Source: Streptomyces sp. NBC_00239 (GTDB lineage: Bacteria; Actinomycetota; Actinomycetes; Streptomycetales; Streptomycetaceae). Taken from it: a DNA stretch of 64,000 nucleotides. The DNA lies in assembly GCF_036194065.1 (NCBI RefSeq), contig NZ_CP108095.1:7440001-7504000 (forward strand), read 5' to 3'. The notes beneath the pieces are model-generated. The model did not search any database and was not told where the DNA came from. It saw only the letters and a program-made list of their open reading frames with translations. Numbering within the stretch: the stretch's first letter is position 1; the number at the start of each line of letters is the position of its first letter. The translations under genes and the position numbers were made by a program. Shown piece after piece: positions 35,474-42,518 of the stretch.

Positions 35474-35486
35474 GGGCACGATCGTC

Positions 35487-36083
35487 ATGCGACACCGCAG
35501 CGTCTCGGACCTGATGACGCACACCGCCGTCACCGTCCGGCGTACGACCGCGTTCAAGGAGATCGCCCGGCTCCTGAAGGAGTTCGACATCACCGCCATG
35601 CCCGTGATCGACGAATCCGGGCACCCGGTCGGCGTCGTCTCCGAAGCCGACCTTCTCCGTCGGCGGCCCGCCGGTGGCGCCGCAACAGCCGAGGAGTTGA
35701 TGACCAGCCCGGCCGTCACGGCCCGACCCGAGTGGAGCGTGGTCCGCGCGGCCCGCGTCATGCAGCGGCACCGGGTCAAACGGCTGCCGGTCGTCGACGC
35801 GGAAGGCCGGGTGGTCGGCGTACTCAGCCGCAGCGATCTGATCCAGCTCTTCCTCCGCCGCGACCACGCGATACAGGAAGAGATCCTCGAAGACGTCCTG
35901 ACCCGGACACTCCACCTCCCTCCCTCGGCCATCACCGTCGAAGTCGACGACGGCCTGGTGACCCTCAGCGGCACCGTGCCGCGGCCCGGACTGCTGCCCG
36001 TGGTGATCCGCCTCTGCCAGAGCGTCGACGGGGTCGTCGACGTCGACAACAGACTCACCTGCACGGAGGCCGAACAGGGCTGA
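35487..36083 (+). CDS. CBS-pair/BON-like protein
   Basis: 198 residues from ATG 35487, 13 bp after the previous stop. CBS1: VSDLMTHTAVTVRRTTAFKEIARLL, MPVIDESGHPVGVVSEADLL; CBS2: ELMTSPAVTARPEW, LPVVDAEGRVVGVLSRSDLIQLFLRRD; BON-like tail ITVEVDDGLVTLSGTV, VDGVVDVDNRL. Last gene of the plus-strand operon; a pair of regulatory palindromes follows 11 bp after its stop and belongs to the nitroreductase gene. Confidence 0.92.
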   Translation: MRHRSVSDLMTHTAVTVRRTTAFKEIARLLKEFDITAMPVIDESGHPVGVVSEADLLRRRPAGGAATAEELMTSPAVTARPEWSVVRAARVMQRHRVKRLPVVDAEGRVVGVLSRSDLIQLFLRRDHAIQEEILEDVLTRTLHLPPSAITVEVDDGLVTLSGTVPRPGLLPVVIRLCQSVDGVVDVDNRLTCTEAEQG

Positions 36084-36094
36084 CCGGGCAAGGA

Positions 36095-36129
36095 GGGCCG
36101 GTCGGTCCCAGGTTGGGCCGCTCGGTCCT
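36095..36129. promoter_or_regulatory. Paired DevR/OsdR-like boxes ahead of the nitroreductase
   Basis: GGGCCGGTCGGTCCC (36095-36109) and GGGCCGCTCGGTCCT (36115-36129), exactly 20 bp apart, about 105-140 bp before ATG 36235. This spacing puts both boxes on the same face of the helix, as in strong DevR promoters. Confidence 0.75.
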
Positions 36130-36234
36130 TTCCAAGGGCCTCGCAGGAGGCAGAGCCTGAAAGCAGCCGACTATCGGGCCCCACCGGTCGCCGTCGTGGC
36201 GCACGACTGAGGCCACATAGACAGGACCAGTCCC

Positions 36235-37248
36235 ATGACCGCAACACACCTCGACCCCGACACCGTCATCCGGCTCGTCGGCGACGCCGTCACTGCCCCG
36301 TCCATGCACAACGCCCAGCCGTGGAAGTTCGTGTTCCATGTCGGCAGCGGCGCCCTCGCTCTCTACGGCGACCCGGAACGCGCCATGACCCGAACCGACT
36401 CGAACCACCGTGGCCTCCACCTGGGTTGCGCCGCAGCACTGTTCAACCTGCGCGTGTCCGCGGCCTGGATCGGTCTGCCGGTTCGCGTGCAGCTCTTGCC
36501 CGACGACGCCGAACCATGGCTGCTCGCCATGGTGACCATCGACGGAACGACGGGCGTGGACCGCGAGCTGGCCTCCCTGCACGACGCCATCCGGCGTCGG
36601 CACACCAGCCGGTACCCCTTCAGCGAGGAGCCGGTGCCGACGGCACTGCTGGACGGGCTGTGGGCTGCGGCCCACTTGGAGGGCTGCCGGCTGACCGTCC
36701 CTGATACGTGGCACGTCGACACCGTGCTCGGGCTGGTCCGGGACGCCGAACACCGCGAGGAGATCGATCCGCTCGCGCAGGCGGAAACCGCGGCCTGGAC
36801 CTCCCACACCCAGAGTGCTGCAGACACACGTCGGGACGGCATTCCCGCCTCCGCATTCGGACCCAAGGGCTCCGGCGGTCCCACCCCCGTACGCGACTTC
36901 GGTTGGGCCAACCCGATACCGGATCGCGGCTGGGCCGTGTTCGAGAAGCGGCCGCAGCTGGCTCTGCTGAGCACCGAGGGGGACACGAAAGCTGACTGGA
37001 TGCGGGCCGGCCAGGCAATGGAGCGCGTCCTTCTGCAGGCCACCGCTGACGGACTTGCCACGTCGATGACGTCCCATCCCCTGGAATGGCCGGAGCTGCG
37101 GTGGACGGTGCGAGACCCGGTCGCGGCCATGGGGCACGTGCAGATGGTCTTCCGCCTCGGCTACGGCCCCGCAGGCCCCGACACGCCCCGTCGCCCGTTG
37201 ACCGAGGTCCTGGAAGTCCGGGAGTTGAAAGCGGTGGAAGACGCGTAG
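36235..37248 (+). CDS. Acg-type nitroreductase-fold protein
   Basis: 337 residues. The opening VIRLVGDAVTAPSMHNAQPWKFVFHVG and the SNHRGLHLGCAAALFNLRV motif are those of the Acg family (Mtb Rv2032 and relatives), duplicated nitroreductase folds with only one FMN site. Acg proteins are strictly DosR-controlled in mycobacteria and are thought to bind FMN without a known reductase activity. C-terminal half: ATADGLATSMTSHPLEWPELR, GHVQMVFRLGYG. Monocistronic, preceded by paired boxes, and convergent with the ABC permease. Confidence 0.92.
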   Translation: MTATHLDPDTVIRLVGDAVTAPSMHNAQPWKFVFHVGSGALALYGDPERAMTRTDSNHRGLHLGCAAALFNLRVSAAWIGLPVRVQLLPDDAEPWLLAMVTIDGTTGVDRELASLHDAIRRRHTSRYPFSEEPVPTALLDGLWAAAHLEGCRLTVPDTWHVDTVLGLVRDAEHREEIDPLAQAETAAWTSHTQSAADTRRDGIPASAFGPKGSGGPTPVRDFGWANPIPDRGWAVFEKRPQLALLSTEGDTKADWMRAGQAMERVLLQATADGLATSMTSHPLEWPELRWTVRDPVAAMGHVQMVFRLGYGPAGPDTPRRPLTEVLEVRELKAVEDA

Positions 37249-37269
37249 ACGCTCGAATGGCGAACCCGC

Positions 37270-38091
37270 TCAGGGCGCCAGGTCTCGGCGTTGGAGCAGC
37301 ACATGCGCCAGCAGGACGCCCACCACTCCAGTTCCGACAAGGATCCCGAGCTGGGGCCAGAGCACGTCGCCTTCTGCCAGGGCGTCGCCCGGGGCGTAGT
37401 AATGGAACGGGCTGAGGAACCTCAGCGATGCTGCCGGCGACCAGGCCAGCGCGATGAAGTTGACGGCGAATCCCACGGCTCCGATCGCGATGGTCGCGCC
37501 GATCACCTGGGCCCGCCGCCGTCCCGCCGCCGATACGGCCATCGCCGGACCGATCAGGCACAGGGCGAAGCCCAGACCCATGACCCCGGCGGCGAGCACC
37601 CCGCCGACCGGCACCTCACGGTGGATGTCCGGTGACAGCGCCACCCCCACCGCGACAGTGAGGGTCGCTGCCAGGTTCAGGGCCAGCGCCGCGAGCACCA
37701 GTGCGGCGCTCCGCTCGGTCAGCAGCCGGGTACGGCTGACGGGACGCACCATGACGAGTTCCACCGTTCCGGATTCCACGTCCGCGGCCACGGCGGCCGC
37801 GGCGAGCGAGCCGATCGCGGTGAGCTGCATGGCGATCCAGAAGGGGTGGGTGAGGCCGGCGCCCAGCAGCCCGGGGTAGCTGGCGATCGACACGTCGCCG
37901 CTGGATCCGCTGAAGGCCCGGTAGGCGGAGGGCGGTCCCTTCCCGCCCGCGGAGAAGAGCTGCCCGGGAGGAATCGCGTTGGCGACCATCACGATGAGCG
38001 CCTCGAAGACGACCATCCCGACGATCAGGGCGGCCAGCGTCCGGCGCCGCCGGTACAGGGCGAGCCACAACAGCGGCGATTGCCGTCTCAC
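37270..38091 (-). CDS. ABC-2-type transporter permease
   Basis: 273 residues from GTG 38091, whose GTGA overlaps the stop of the ATPase gene. Six hydrophobic segments are visible, for example ALIVGMVVFEALIVMVANAI, FWIAMQLTAIGSLAAAAVAAD, LVLAALALNLAATLTVAVGVAL, LGILVGTGVVGVLLAHVLL, with the ABC-2 pattern VESGTVELVMVRPVSRTRLL after helix 2. It works with the ATPase immediately upstream as an exporter; the substrate is unknown. The longer open frame reaching 38856 is antisense to nothing real but overlaps the ATPase and was rejected. Confidence 0.9.
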   Translation of the reverse strand: MRRQSPLLWLALYRRRRTLAALIVGMVVFEALIVMVANAIPPGQLFSAGGKGPPSAYRAFSGSSGDVSIASYPGLLGAGLTHPFWIAMQLTAIGSLAAAAVAADVESGTVELVMVRPVSRTRLLTERSAALVLAALALNLAATLTVAVGVALSPDIHREVPVGGVLAAGVMGLGFALCLIGPAMAVSAAGRRRAQVIGATIAIGAVGFAVNFIALAWSPAASLRFLSPFHYYAPGDALAEGDVLWPQLGILVGTGVVGVLLAHVLLQRRDLAP

Positions 38092-39005
38092 GGCTCCTCC
38101 CGCACGGCGCCGTTGCGGTACAGGTCCATGAAGGCCTCGTCCAGCCCGGCTTCTTCCACCGTGATGTCGGCTACCGGCAGGCCGAGCAGTGTGCGCAGGG
38201 CGCCCACCACTTCGCTCGGTGGTACGAGCAGCTCCACCCGGTCCCCCTGCCAGCGAGGGGCCCAGCGGTCTGCATCGCCCAGGGGCCGTGCCCCCCGGTC
38301 GTCCGCGAAGGACAGCCTGATCCGGCGGGCACGGGCCTCGCGCAGGCCGGCCACGCTCTGGACCGTGACCAGTCGTCCGTCCCGGATGATCGCCACCCGG
38401 CCGCACGTGCGTTGCACCTCCGGCAGGATGTGGCTGGAGAGCAGGACGGTGCGTCCGGCGGCGGCCGCCTCGCCCAGCAGTGCGAAGAACGTCTCCTGCA
38501 CCAAGGGGTCCAGCCCCTCGGTCGGTTCGTCGAGCACCACCAGGTGCGGGTCGTGCTGCATCGCCTGCACCAGCCCGAGCTTCTGCTTCATGCCCCGCGA
38601 GTAGCCTCCGACGGGGCGGGCGAGGATCTCGGGCGTCAGCCCCAGCCGGTCGCACAGCTCGCCGCGGCGGGGCACGGGTGCTCCCTGGAGCGCGGACAGC
38701 AGATCGAGCGTTTCCGCTCCGGAGAGTTCCGGGTACAGGCGCAGTTCGCCCGGCAGGTACCCCAGGTGCGGGGCCACCTTGCTGTGATCGGTGATCGGGT
38801 CCCGCCCGAGCACTCGAACACGTCCTTCGGTGGGACGAAGCAGCCCGGTGAGACATCGCAGAGTGGTCGTCTTCCCCGCACCGTTCGGTCCGAGGAAGCC
38901 GAACACCTCGCCTGGTCGCACGGTGAGGTTCAGGCGGTCGATTCCCGTCACCGGCCCGTACCTCTTGGTCAGTCCGGTCAGCTCGATCGCCGGCCCGTCG
39001 CTCAT
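38088..39005 (-). CDS. ABC transporter ATP-binding protein
   Basis: 305 residues from ATG 39005. Walker A GPNGAGKTT (39-47), Q-loop region LGYLPGELRLYPELSG, signature GGYSRGMKQKLGL, Walker B LVVLDEPTEGLDP and the H-loop LLSSHILPEV are all intact; the C-terminus has the DUF4162-like tail common in drug/antibiotic exporters. Forms an exporter with the permease translated from its stop codon. It follows the DUF1876 gene by 37 bp and probably belongs to the flavodoxin operon. Confidence 0.93.
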   Translation of the reverse strand: MSDGPAIELTGLTKRYGPVTGIDRLNLTVRPGEVFGFLGPNGAGKTTTLRCLTGLLRPTEGRVRVLGRDPITDHSKVAPHLGYLPGELRLYPELSGAETLDLLSALQGAPVPRRGELCDRLGLTPEILARPVGGYSRGMKQKLGLVQAMQHDPHLVVLDEPTEGLDPLVQETFFALLGEAAAAGRTVLLSSHILPEVQRTCGRVAIIRDGRLVTVQSVAGLREARARRIRLSFADDRGARPLGDADRWAPRWQGDRVELLVPPSEVVGALRTLLGLPVADITVEEAGLDEAFMDLYRNGAVREEP

Positions 39006-39042
39006 GGATCCAGTCTGGGCCCGCTGCCGGAGACCCGCCCGC

Positions 39043-39327
39043 TCATCCAATGTCGTAGGCCGTGAGGGGGGCGTGCTGCGGTGCGGCCCCGGCTGCTGCC
39101 ATGTCGCCGTAGGCGGTGCGCTTGAGCTGTTCCGCAAGGTTTTCCAGTGCTCGGGCGGCCGCGAGTTCGTCGCCGATCTCGGGCACGTCCTTGTCCGTCG
39201 GGTTGCAGCGTGCGGTGCCTTGGCCCGTGAGACGCGTGGTGCCGGTGTCGAGTTCGACGCGGACCTTGGTCGTGTGCTCTTCCTCGAAGAGGTAGAGGTG
39301 GGTCTTCCATTCGCTCGTGTGCGACAT
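39043..39327 (-). CDS. DUF1876 protein
   Basis: 94 residues. WKTHLYLFEEEHTTKVRVELDTGTTRLTGQGTARCNPTD, VPEIGDELAAARALENLAEQL is the complete DUF1876 fold (dsRBD-like, Mtb Rv1738/Rv2632c type). Rv1738 is one of the most strongly hypoxia-induced mycobacterial genes and resembles ribosome-hibernation factors, so a role in translational dormancy is a reasonable inference. It follows an Rv1733c-like gene by 13 bp. Confidence 0.9.
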   Translation of the reverse strand: MSHTSEWKTHLYLFEEEHTTKVRVELDTGTTRLTGQGTARCNPTDKDVPEIGDELAAARALENLAEQLKRTAYGDMAAAGAAPQHAPLTAYDIG

Positions 39328-39340
39328 GGTGTGCCTCCGG

Positions 39341-39658
39341 TCAGATCAGGGAGCAGCGGTGCGGGGGCTGCGAGGGGTAGTGCCACGTGGCGGCTGCCAC
39401 GGTGACCGGCCGGCTGCTCGGCTGGTCTCCCGCCCGGTAGGTGGTCTCGCCGACCGTGGTGGCCGTCACGGTGTACCGGTGGCTCGAGAGCTTCTCGGCG
39501 GTGCGGTGGCCGTCCGTCCAGGCAGCGCGCCCGAGGGCGAAACCGGCGATGACGGCCAGGAGGCAGGTCAGCGCGAAGGCGGCATGCATGTGGGTCCGGG
39601 TGCGGTCGGCGTCACGCCTGAGCGGGTTGGCGCCCGTCCCTTTCGTCCGGTGGTGCAT
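39341..39658 (-). CDS. Short Rv1733c-like membrane protein
   Basis: 105 residues. NPLRRDADRTRTHMHAAFALTCLLAVIAGFALGRAAW gives the NPLxRxxDR entry and first transmembrane helix of the Rv1733c family, another DosR-regulon protein; VTATTVGETTY and VTVAAATWHYPSQP match the extracytoplasmic part. Family members are about 200 residues with a second C-terminal helix, absent here, so this copy is short or truncated. Located between flavodoxin and DUF1876 genes, all on the minus strand. Confidence 0.75.
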   Translation of the reverse strand: MHHRTKGTGANPLRRDADRTRTHMHAAFALTCLLAVIAGFALGRAAWTDGHRTAEKLSSHRYTVTATTVGETTYRAGDQPSSRPVTVAAATWHYPSQPPHRCSLI

Positions 39659-39700
39659 GGCACGCCTCCGTGCTGGTGCGTGCCGAGCGGTGCCGTCCCT

Positions 39701-40153
39701 TCAGGCGGCGACGAGCTCGGCGCTGATGTGGTGGGCCCAGTTCTGGATCCGTTCGGGGTTGCGGAAGTCTCCGCCCTTGCCTTCGTGGAGCAGCGCCTTG
39801 GCGAGGAATCCCGGGGTGTGGGCCGTGATGCTGCCGCCGAAGGTCATGTGCTCGCGTGCTCCGATCAGCTGCATCTCCCGGGCGACGGCGGAGACCGGGG
39901 GGATGTCGTCTTCTTCGGCGGAGCGGTCGAGCGGGCCGCTGCTGAACATCCACACCGGGCGGTGCCGGAGGGATTCGGCGTTGCGTTCTGCGCAGTGCTT
40001 GGCCTTGCTGCTCCAGTGGCCGGCGTATAGGGAGCCGCCGAGGACGACGGCGTCGAGACCGTCCTCGCGGAGGGTCTTGCCGATCTGTTCGGCAATGCCG
40101 GCGGTGGCGCCGTGCTTGGTGCCGTAGGCGACCAGGACTCGCTTGGTGCTCAT
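39701..40153 (-). CDS. Flavodoxin-domain protein
   Basis: 150 residues. KRVLVAYGTKHGATAGIAEQIGKTL carries the flavodoxin FMN-phosphate loop (T-K-H-G-A-T); GGSLYAGHWSSKAK and MFSSGPLDRSAEEDD provide the second and third FMN loops. The closest pattern is the HemG/protoporphyrinogen-oxidase-like flavodoxins. First gene of a probable minus-strand operon (flavodoxin, Rv1733c-like, DUF1876, ABC ATPase, permease) with paired boxes 70-105 bp upstream, inside the 3' end of the broken PEP synthase gene. Confidence 0.9.
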   Translation of the reverse strand: MSTKRVLVAYGTKHGATAGIAEQIGKTLREDGLDAVVLGGSLYAGHWSSKAKHCAERNAESLRHRPVWMFSSGPLDRSAEEDDIPPVSAVAREMQLIGAREHMTFGGSITAHTPGFLAKALLHEGKGGDFRNPERIQNWAHHISAELVAA

Positions 40154-40196
40154 GGCGGGTACTCCTTGGTTCCATGGTGCGTGGCTGCTGCCACTG

Positions 40197-41389
40197 TCAC
40201 GCGGCCGACGGCTGCTCCGCTTGGGCCGGACGGATCCCTGCGGGGACCATTCGGTCCTCCCCGTAGCGGCTCTCCTCGGCGACGGCGACGTGCTGCTTGA
40301 CGGCGGCGAAGCTGTCCGGGGCCACGGAGATCGAGTCGATCCCGGCCCGGACGAGGAAGGCGGCGTAGGCCGGGTCGTCGCTGGGCCGCTGGCCGCACAG
40401 GTCCACCGGACGTCCCAGGGTCTGGACCCGTGGGAGGAGGATCCGGATGAGGTCGGTGACGGCAGGGTCGTTCTCGTCGAACACGTCGGCGAGGGCTTCG
40501 GAGTCGCGGTCGACTCCGAGGGTGAGCTGGGTGAGGTCGTTGCTGCCGATGGAGAAGCCGTCGAAGCGCTCGGCGAAGTCCTGGGCGAGAAGGATGTTGG
40601 AGGGGATCTCGGCCATCACGTAGACCTTGAGACCGTTCTCGCCGCGCCGCAGTCCTTCCGCCGCCATTACCTCCAGGACCTTGTCGGCTTCCAGCAGGGT
40701 GCGGCAGAAGGGGATCATGACGATGACGTTGGTCAGGCCCATCTCCTCGCGTACCCGGCGCAGAGCCTGGCATTCGAGGGCGAAGCCTTCCCGGTAGCCG
40801 TCGCTGTAGTAGCGGCTGGCACCCCGCCATCCGATCATCGGATTGGCCTCCACCGGTTCGAAGGGGCGGCCCCCGAGGAGCTTGGCGTACTCGTTGGTCT
40901 TGAAGTCGCTGGTACGGACGATGACGGGGTCGGGCCAGCGGGAGGCGGCGATCCGGGCGATCCCGTACGCGAGCCGGTCGGTGAGGTACCGGCCCCGGTC
41001 GAGGTAGCCCTGAGCTGGTCGACGGCGCAGCGGTCGGCGGCACCCAGGCGCTCCGGATGCAGCAGGGCCATGGGGTGGACCTTGACCTGGTGCGCGACGA
41101 TGAATTCCAGGCGGGCCAGGCCCACCCCGTCCGCGGGCAGCCGCCACCAGCGGAAGGCGGCACCGTCGTGGAAGCGGTCGAGCTGCTCTTGGATGCGGGT
41201 GCGCAGGCCGTGTCCGTCGAGCAGTTCCTCGTAAGCGTCGGCGGTCGTGGCGAAGCCGGGCGGCACACGCAGGCCGGCAGCGGTCAGCCCTCTGGTCAGC
41301 TCCCCCAGGGAGGCGTTCTTGCCGCCGACCCGGCCGACGTCGCCCCGGCCGAGCTCGGTGAACGGTACGACGCGTCGCATGTGTCCCAT
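40197..41389 (-). pseudogene. ppsA: Internally deleted, frameshifted PEP synthase
   Basis: The N-terminus (RRVVPFTELGRGDVGRVGGKNASLGELTRG, about 75 codons from ATG 41389, good GGAGG) is that of pyruvate,water dikinase, but it jumps directly to FRWWRLPADGVGLARLEFIV in the PEP-binding barrel. The ATP-grasp domain and the phosphohistidine swivelling domain, roughly 350-400 residues, are missing. A 1-2-nt frameshift near 41011 then moves the frame to GYLDRGRYLTDRLAYGIARI, after which the C-terminal barrel is intact to FAAVKQHVAVAEES. No catalysis is possible. Intact homologues are part of Streptomyces stress clusters. The 3' end now hosts the flavodoxin promoter boxes. Confidence 0.88.
40223..40258. 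promoter_or_regulatory. Paired DevR/OsdR-like boxes ahead of the flavodoxin operon
   Basis: GGGCCGGACGGATCCC (40223-40238) and GGGACCATTCGGTCCT (40243-40258), 20 bp apart, 70-105 bp before ATG 40153. They lie within the extreme 3' coding end of the PEP synthase remnant. Confidence 0.7.
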
Positions 41390-41984
41390 GACGTCCTCCG
41401 GGGGCTGCGTGTCGGCAGGGATCAGTACGGCAGGGGGCGGCCGGACGGCGTGCGCAGATCCAGCGGGGCGGGCTTGTGAGGCTGCTTGGGCCGGGTCTGG
41501 ATCCCAATGCGCTGCATCGTGGTCACCCTCTTCGGAAGGCGGCGCCTGATTGGCGTCCGGGTTCCACGTTCACGCGGCAGGCCACCGGAGCCGCAGTGCT
41601 GAGAGGGCCATTCACAGGGGGCCGAGTGGGCCGCTGCGGTACGGGGCCGATCGGCCCAGGGCCTGGCGCTGAGCAGGGGCCCGGACCTGGCATGACTCTG
41701 TTCGACCCGCTAAGGGGTATCAACATCGGTGTCGCGCGCAGGAGTCCGGCGTCGCGGGTGGCGCGGACGGGGGGGGGTACGGCGACGATGTCGCCGAGGG
41801 AGGCGACCCCGCCGGTGTCGGTGCGGCCCGGCGTCGAGGGCTCGGGGGCGGGCGGTGGCGGCGTCGAAGGGGGCCCGGCCGTCGATGTCGTCGGCGAGGT
41901 AGCGGGGCGGCCGCTGCGCCGCGGCTCAGAAGGCCGTGGCCCACTACCCGTACGCCAGGCGTACCCAGGCGTACCCAGGCGGGA
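41390..41984. other. Gene-free stretch upstream of the PEP synthase remnant
   Basis: Almost 600 bp without a supportable gene. It contains one DevR/OsdR-like box (GGGCCGATCGGCCC, 41644-41657), a run of nine G (41769-41777) and a tandem CCAGGCGTAC repeat (41955-41980). A translation reading RRRYLADDIDGRAPFDAATARP on the minus strand near 41880 looks faintly protein-like, but I cannot name it. Confidence 0.5.
41644..41657. promoter_or_regulatory. Single DevR/OsdR-like box
   Basis: GGGCCGATCGGCCC, a perfect 14-bp palindrome, 255 bp before the PEP synthase start. A second, convincing partner at 20 bp is not visible. Confidence 0.55.
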
Positions 41985-42434
41985 TCACTCGGCGGGGGTG
42001 TCCGCCCGGACGATGGTGATCGGGCACGGCGCGTGGAGCGCCGCCTGCTGGCTCACCGAACCGAGCAGCGCTCGGCTGAAGCCGCCGCGGCCGCGGCTGC
42101 CCACGACCAGCATGGCCGCACCCTCTGCCGCATCCACCAGGACGTCGACCGGATTGCCGCGCACCAGGCGCTGGTGCACGGAGGCGGCGCCGTCCTCACC
42201 GAGAACCGTGCGAACCTCCTCGACCAGACGCCGTTCGGCCTCCTCCTCGTCGAACGTGGCGTCGACCGCCGGGGCGGACCACGACGCGGCACCGGGCACG
42301 TCCCACGCCGCGACCGCCTCTACTCGCCCGCCCACCAGCCCTGCATATCGGACTGCCCAGCGCAGCGCGGCCTGGGACGAGGGCGATCCGTCGACGCCCG
42401 CCACGATCCGCGGAGCCTCATGCTGCCTGTCCAT
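41985..42434 (-). CDS. Universal stress protein, single domain
   Basis: 149 residues from ATG 42434 (GGAAGG 9 nt upstream; a GTG three codons earlier overlaps that site). RIVAGVDGSPSSQAALRWAVRYAG opens the USP fold and VVGSRGRGGFSRALLGSVSQQAALHAPCPITIV is a textbook ATP-binding loop (G2xG9xGS). This is the only single-domain USP in the island. It lies 84 bp behind the GH65 gene and could be the last gene of that operon. Confidence 0.93.
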   Translation of the reverse strand: MDRQHEAPRIVAGVDGSPSSQAALRWAVRYAGLVGGRVEAVAAWDVPGAASWSAPAVDATFDEEEAERRLVEEVRTVLGEDGAASVHQRLVRGNPVDVLVDAAEGAAMLVVGSRGRGGFSRALLGSVSQQAALHAPCPITIVRADTPAE

Positions 42435-42518
42435 CCCGTTCACCCTTCCAACGGCTGATACATCCACAGTGTGCGCATCGGGAACGCACCGCCACGCGAG
42501 CATGCGGTGGTTGCCCTG

